From NCBI GenBank assembly GCA_027405735.1, contig JAPEHQ010000012.1, forward strand, positions 1,054,001 through 1,118,000: DNA of 64,000 nt. The letters are read 5' to 3'. A program made the position numbers and the translations under genes. The stretch is from Mucor racemosus. Lineage: Eukaryota; Mucoromycota; Mucoromycetes; Mucorales; Mucoraceae. The notes under the pieces were generated by a model. The model saw nothing but the letters and a program-made list of their open reading frames with translations. It was not told the origin of the DNA and made no database searches. Shown here one piece after another: positions 58,819 to 64,000 of this stretch (positions within the stretch are counted from its first letter, which is position 1; the number at the start of each line of letters is the position of its first letter).

Positions 58819-59861
58819 GGAGAGGTGAAACTAAAACTCAATTTGAATTACCTCTAACGCAATAACTATAAAGTAAGTCTATATTATCATCAAATAACCT
58901 ATCACACAATATTAACATGTATAAAGATTTATAGTAATAAGCTCAAATCAAGTGGTTACAACATCGTAAATTCTTGAAAAAGTTCTCATGTATTATAAAA
59001 TCTCTTATTTTTAAGACTTAAAAGGCTTATAAGCGGAACATTAATTTAGAAAATTATTTTTGTCCAGATCATCAATTTTGACATTTTTGAATTTTTTTTT
59101 TCTGTTTTTGCAAATCTAGAGTTAATTATACTACCAATTATAAAAACAAAAAATATACACATATGCAGAATTTAGCGCTCTATTTGCTCAATAAAAAACA
59201 ATAAACATTTTTATTGCAAAATACTACATGAAAATCCTTTAATCAAAAAACCGTTTTTGGGCCAAAAATGCTAAATTTTATTACTTAACATTTAATATTA
59301 GGCTTTCAGAAAATGCGTATTAGTCATGGCTACAATTTTCTCTCATAATGTAATATATTCAAACGTTGATTTTGGTATCAAAATTTGATTTTTCTGTTTT
59401 TTTTATCAAAATCATGAGTGTTGGTAAGGATAAAAGGAGTCTCGAAAATGTCCGCTACAAAGTCTGAATTTTCAGACCGTACGTGGTTAAATATAAGAAA
59501 AGTTTAAAAAAAAACCGCATTTTTATTTAAAACTTAGATATATACGATAGTATCAGAGACTTAACCATTCAATCTTGCTATGCTCAATTACGGCGTTGCT
59601 CTACGGGCTCGTTTTTGCAATTTTGTAATTAATGTACGATATGATAGACGATTTTCTAGTAGAAAATTTTATTTTTCTATTATAGTAACAGATATTGCCT
59701 ATTTTGCTTAATAGTTTATAGTTCAGGCGCTGTAATGCTGCTTTTGCACTGTCTGAAATGAGCAATTTAGCAGGGTTTTTTTGATTGCGCTAAATAATAT
59801 AAAGCCCTGAAAATCCTCTTCTACGTGTGTTTCTCTCTTTTTGTTTTCATACTTCAAGGAT

Positions 59862-60139
59862 GTTATATCAAAGATACTAATATAAAAATACTCTGCTGAA
59901 AGATACATTTTATTAATTCATTGATGCTTCGTATTTATATGTTTTCTAAATAGTTATATGATTATTAATATCACTAATGAATTGCCGGTTATCGAGGTAC
60001 TTGATATGATTTGTTCCCAAATCATATACAATGGAATTTGTGAAATTGGGAATCTGTGATTGTATCATTTGGATGTCAGGTTCAATATGGGATTGAAATG
60101 AGATTTAACATAAATAATAGGCAAAAACCTATAATATCA
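59862..60139 (+). mobile_element. Small element E, copy 2 (278 bp)
   Basis: It is inserted in BCD copy 3. AAGGAT is repeated at 59856-59861 and 60140-60145 (a 6-7 bp duplication); copies 1 and 2 of BCD have it once. It starts GTTATATCAAAGATACTAAT, the same terminus as the 55.4-kb copy, and ends CCTATAATATC. It is internally shorter than that copy. Confidence 0.6.
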
Positions 60140-61226
60140 AAGGATATGATTCACCGTTTTATAAGGTATATCAGACTATCAAGCTGGTATTCGTTTCTTT
60201 TATCTGAATACGCATGCTAACATAAGGGTCTAATGTTTTTAATATAGGTAGCAGTCGTTATATTGGAGGCTGATATTTTCATTTAACTGCATTCTATGAT
60301 CAAATATCACTATTTACTACTGTATTGTTGGACGTATTTCTTGATTACCAGATCAAATTAAAGGCAATGGCATTTATATCTATTCAATAAAAAGCCAGAA
60401 CTGGCTACAAACTCACGAAATGTTCCAGGAAAGTGATGAAATTTCAAATGATATATAATAGAAACAAAAAAAAAAGAGTAATTTAATGTCTTGCCTAATT
60501 ACCATAATTTTGATTTTATATATACTATACTTGAAAATAAATATTTTTACATCTGACAATCGTAAACTGAAATAGTAAGTTTAAAGAGGGTTAATTTGCT
60601 TAAATTTCATGAGTGATAAAGTAACGTTTATAATTTTAGATTTGTCTTGCGGTTTAAATTTAAGCAGTAAATGCTATTTAAGTTTATGCCCGAGCAAAAA
60701 CCATTGTTGCTGCAAATATTACAGCTACAAACATATTTAGACATGATGATAATCGTAAATATATTGGCTGTTGCATGTATTATTGATCTACTACACCAAC
60801 AACCTATTGAATTGTATTGTCTATAATCTATATTATTAATTAATTAATAAAAGCAAATGTAATTTAAAAACACATTCCAATAAAAAATGCAATGGGATTT
60901 TGAGAACGGCACGATGATTATGTACAAACCAATTTGTGCGCATACGATCAGCTCATTATTATGCTCATGATCAGAGTTCGTATTATGTACAAATAGGGAT
61001 AATGATATGCTTATGGGCAATTCTACTATTATGCACACATGGGATTAATGGATTAATGTCATGCACATGGACAGAATCTATAATTCTGCACATACAGGCT
61101 TAGCATTGTGCTCGTGTGCAGTTTCTTTTGTTGTGCCCATGTGCATTTTATTATCTTTTTAGTCATATTCAGTGGGCACAACAGCTCACGCTAGGCTATA
61201 TTGTGCAGCACAGGTTGGCCGTAGTG

Positions 61227-62960
61227 AAATAGTAGGTGACCAACTTGTTGTTCAAACCTACCGAATGCACAATGACCCATGGAAGCTGATATCCGAGATA
61301 TTTGTAATATGTGTTTATACCTATATGCTATATCCATGACGAGTGGCAGCTTCTTGGATCAGTATTCATAGCAATTGTATTAAAATTAATTATAATAAAA
61401 ATGCACAGTAACCTATAGATGCAATTTGACGATGGTTTTCTCAACACACAGTAGGTTGTCGACGTCGCTCTTTGAGACCAGCATATTCACGTCGTGTCCC
61501 TACTCTCCTGTACAGTTGGAAATTATCAGGATTGGAATTCGATGAGATAGGGTATTTATTGTAGGTTTTACGGTTGCAAAAAGTAGGTTTCAGTTTTCAG
61601 ATGGTTTTCAGATGGTTTTCAAGTGTTTTTGCCCAATATTGAATCGAATCACATAAATCTTCAAAGAAGATGTACCTTCACTCCATAGGACATTGATATC
61701 TGTTGGAAAATAGAAATAGTAATACCAGAATATAAGTGCGCTGGCCAAACATTGACCTATAATTGATTATTAAAAATAGAGAATCTAAATTGGGGTATTA
61801 GTTTTTTGTATTCACAAGATAGATTCAACTCTAAACTACTCTGCATTGTTTGTTTCAGCGAAAAATATTGATTTTTTGTTGAGATAATTAAAATAGCAGT
61901 TCATATCACAGCTTAAAACCTATATTAACGGGGTTCCAAAATTAATTTCAAAAAATAAACGAAAAATGGTTCAAAAAACAAAACTACTTTAAATACTCAT
62001 AAACTGTAAAGTAAGCCGACCTGGCATATTAAATAGTTTTTGTACAGTTTTAAATTCTGCATCCATATATATAAAATTTAGAGAAACGATTTATATTAAA
62101 TTTCGAGTAAAATGCAATTGAAATTTTGGAGGTTTTTTGAAGATATACATCACTTTTGATAAGCATATTCAAAATATAATAAACTAAAATGATGCGCAAA
62201 AAAATTATCTATCGATCGAGCTATTGCAAAATCTTGTAGCTGCATTATTCGTAGAGGAAACAACATTTTTGTCAAAATTTTTTTCTGTTTCAGAATTTGG
62301 GATGAGGGTATACAAGGGGAAAATGGACGCCAGAAATGGAGGTACTTTTTTGTACACATTTTTGAGGATATCTCTACGAAAAATCAATATTTTGAAAAAC
62401 TCTAAATTGGATCCGAGAGAGCTTAACGAGCTTAATGACATGAATGTAAAAAAAATGTTGCTCAATCTAACCAATATTTTGAAACCTATTATAGAAATGC
62501 CAAAAAAAATGAAAAAAAATAAAAATGCTCAGAATTGTTTTGTGTTAAAACATGTTATAGAGCACGTTAAAATAAGTAAGTTTTATTATTAAGAAGTGTT
62601 AGTATAGCTTAATTATTTCTAGAGATATGAAGCCTCGAAATTTTCAATCCTTTAGCAGTGAAATACGCGTAAAAAATCTGAAACCTTAGCACTGAAAAGT
62701 TAATACCAACTGCAAAAAATAGGATATTTCCGGACACTTATTTTTGAATTAAAGCTGAACATCTCAGGTACATTGACATATAATTTTTTCTTGGAGTTAT
62801 TAAGCGAAAAAAAAGTAGAATAGGGATGATAAGTTGGACCTCTATTTTTAGGAAAAAGCGGTAAATTTTATCTGTTTTCGAGTTATTCGTGAGATATGAA
62901 ATATTTTCAGAAACATGGAGCATAATGCAACCCGTTCATATATATTCTATAGTTTCCAAG
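61227..62960 (+). repeat. Dispersed family A, copy e
   Basis: It starts abruptly after the BCD terminus at 'aaatagtaggtgaccaactt' and is collinear with copy d from about 45.30 kb to near 47.53 kb. It ends about 180 bp before the Mrm2 start codon. It provides the uninterrupted version of the MITE target site seen in copy d. Confidence 0.75.
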
Positions 62961-62962
62961 GC

Positions 62963-62972
62963 TATATAAAAG
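62963..62972 (+). promoter_or_regulatory. TATA box for the Mrm2 gene
   Basis: TATATAAAAG lies 172-181 bp upstream of the ATG at 63144, immediately after the right edge of family A copy e. Its position is plausible for a core promoter with a leader of about 140 nt. Confidence 0.4.
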
Positions 62973-63143
62973 TAGAGACTCAAGCATTATAAATTACTTC
63001 AGTTTCCCCTTTTAGGCTACAGTTATTTACAGAGCCGCCGATTACTCTCAATTAAAAGGGAGATTTGAGCCTTCATTAGCCACACAATTTTTTTTTTTCC
63101 TGCGGTCCCTTGTTACCAACAATCTGTACACATATAAATCGCT

Positions 63144-63964
63144 ATGATCAACACATTATCACCATTCAAACGACTCTACTCGACATCATCCAAGAAATGG
63201 ATGTCACGACAAGCCAAAGATCCTTACTGCAAACTAGCCAAAGCAAACCAATATCGAGCACGCAGCGCTTTTAAATTATTACAAATCAACGAAAAATACC
63301 GCATTATTCAGCGAAACGACGTTGTTGTGGATTGTGGAGCAGCACCAGGTGGATGGACACAGGTAGCAGCTGAAAAAGTTTCTAAAAAGGGGCTTGTCAT
63401 TGGTATTGATTTGCTGCCCGTTGACCCTATTCCTAATGCACATCTTATCAAAGGAAATTTTATGCGATTGAAAACACAAAATGCTATTCGCGAAATCCTA
63501 GAAGATAGACCTGTAGATCTTGTTTGTTCGGATATGGCGCCTAGTTTTTCTGGTAATCATACAGCGGATCATGCTAGAAGTATGGAATTGTGTGAATCAG
63601 CGTTGAGATTTGCTGAGAAAGTTTTATCGCCTGGTGGTTCATTTGTAGCAAAGGTATATAAAACATAAACATTTGATGCATTTTTTTGCTTACTCAAATT
63701 ACTTGCTAGTTTTTGATGGGCGGCACAGAACACGAATTCAGAAAAAGATTACAAACAATATTTGCCAAAGTGAAAACAGAAAAACCTGATGCATCGAGAA
63801 AACAATCAACCGAAGGATTTTTTGTGGCATTGGGCTATAAACCATTACAACAAAAGGTTGTTACAGATAGTTCCACAAAGGAAGACATCTCAACCATAAA
63901 CAATGCAGCAAATGAAAAAGTAAAAGAAGATATCGTCAAGATCGATGCGGAAAACGGCGTATAA
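63144..63964 (+). CDS. MRM2: Mitochondrial 21S rRNA 2'-O-methyltransferase Mrm2, FtsJ/RrmJ family (two exons, 254 aa)
   Basis: This is predicted to methylate the ribose 2'-OH of a conserved uridine in the peptidyl-transferase loop of mitochondrial large rRNA, using S-adenosylmethionine. Exons are 63144-63653 and 63710-63964; phase 0 joins SFVAK to FLMGGTEHEF. The N-terminus (MINTLSPFKRLYSTSSKKW) looks like a mitochondrial targeting sequence. The FtsJ core is complete: YRARSAFKLLQI (catalytic Lys), VDCGAAPGGWTQVA (SAM loop), GIDLLP, DLVCSDMAP (catalytic Asp), FVAKFL (Lys) and SRKQSTEGFFVALGY (Glu), giving the K-D-K-E set. The C-terminal about 40 residues are a hydrophilic extension beyond the bacterial RrmJ length. 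The cytosolic relatives Trm7 and Spb1 are less likely given the targeting leader and small size. Confidence 0.9.
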
Positions 63965-64000
63965 TTTTATTATAGTTAAATGTTTACATTTTTCAGTGAT

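Larger units (their letters stand above)
58260..61226 (-). mobile_element. Composite family BCD, copy 3 (D1, C and B parts)
   Basis: This is the least interrupted copy. D1 (58260-58560) matches 3.84-4.07 and 3.21-3.28 kb inverted. C (58.56-59.86 kb) and B (60.14-61.23 kb) match copies 1 and 2. The outer end GGCCGTAGTG is at 61217-61226. It is interrupted only by element E at 59862-60139. It abuts family A copy e directly. Confidence 0.75.

Noticed and set aside
27557..62592. Open frames of about 75-122 codons recurring in both strands of family A copies (near 27.6, 34.5, 46.4 and 62.3 kb), such as EFGMRVYKGKMDARN
   Set aside because: They recur only because the DNA repeats. Comparing copies c and e in the better frame, most differences change the amino acid and few are synonymous, so there is no sign of protein-level selection. 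No domain is recognisable.

Overview
This looks like a nuclear contig from an early-diverging fungus, most likely Mucoromycota (Mucorales-like). The sequence is very AT-rich, with long homopolymers. Introns are short (about 44-102 nt) with GTAAGT/GTATGT-type donors. The gene set is fungal: a Kin4-like kinase with a KA1 domain, an Atg20/Snx41 sorting nexin, a Tcd-type tRNA dehydratase, an allantoate-permease-family carrier and a TALE homeobox gene. The species cannot be named from the sequence alone.

Nine protein-coding genes could be rebuilt exon by exon. They lie in four islands. Island 1 (7.7-9.9 kb) is a nine-exon DHA2-type MFS exporter with an 8-nt microexon and a GC-AG intron. Island 2 (13.7-26.3 kb) holds a glycogen-targeting PP1 regulatory subunit (CBM21), a TALE homeodomain factor, a HAD-family phosphatase-like protein and the Kin4-like kinase. 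Island 3 (38.5-45.0 kb) holds the Tcd-type dehydratase, Atg20/Snx41 (convergent with it) and the allantoate-family permease. Island 4 (63.1-64.0 kb) is the mitochondrial rRNA 2'-O-methyltransferase Mrm2. They are ordinary housekeeping, signalling and transport genes with no sign of a shared pathway.

Between the islands are layered transposable elements. The most informative is a composite family (here BCD) present three times: 0.8-5.6 kb, 51.0-56.2 kb and 58.2-61.2 kb, the last two inverted relative to the first. Each copy carries a fragment of a cytoplasmic dynein intermediate-chain gene. Because the copies are paralogous, each serves as an 'empty site' for insertions in the others. This dates and bounds a TA-flanked Tc1/mariner-like remnant, two solo LTRs and two insertions of a small element with ~7-bp target duplications. 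A second family (A, about 2 kb, five copies, no convincing protein) is scattered through the window. One family A copy, and the remnant at the start of the window, each carry an insertion of the same hAT-like MITE. The two MITE copies appear identical apart from a 41-bp indel, and both have exact 8-bp target duplications, so they moved recently. There are also a tRNA-derived SINE and two degenerate tandem arrays (177-bp and about 265-bp periods).

No CRISPR array, rRNA gene or intact tRNA gene was recognised. No intact autonomous transposon or new multigene system was found. The most unusual material is the gene-fragment-carrying BCD family and the record of nested insertions it preserves.
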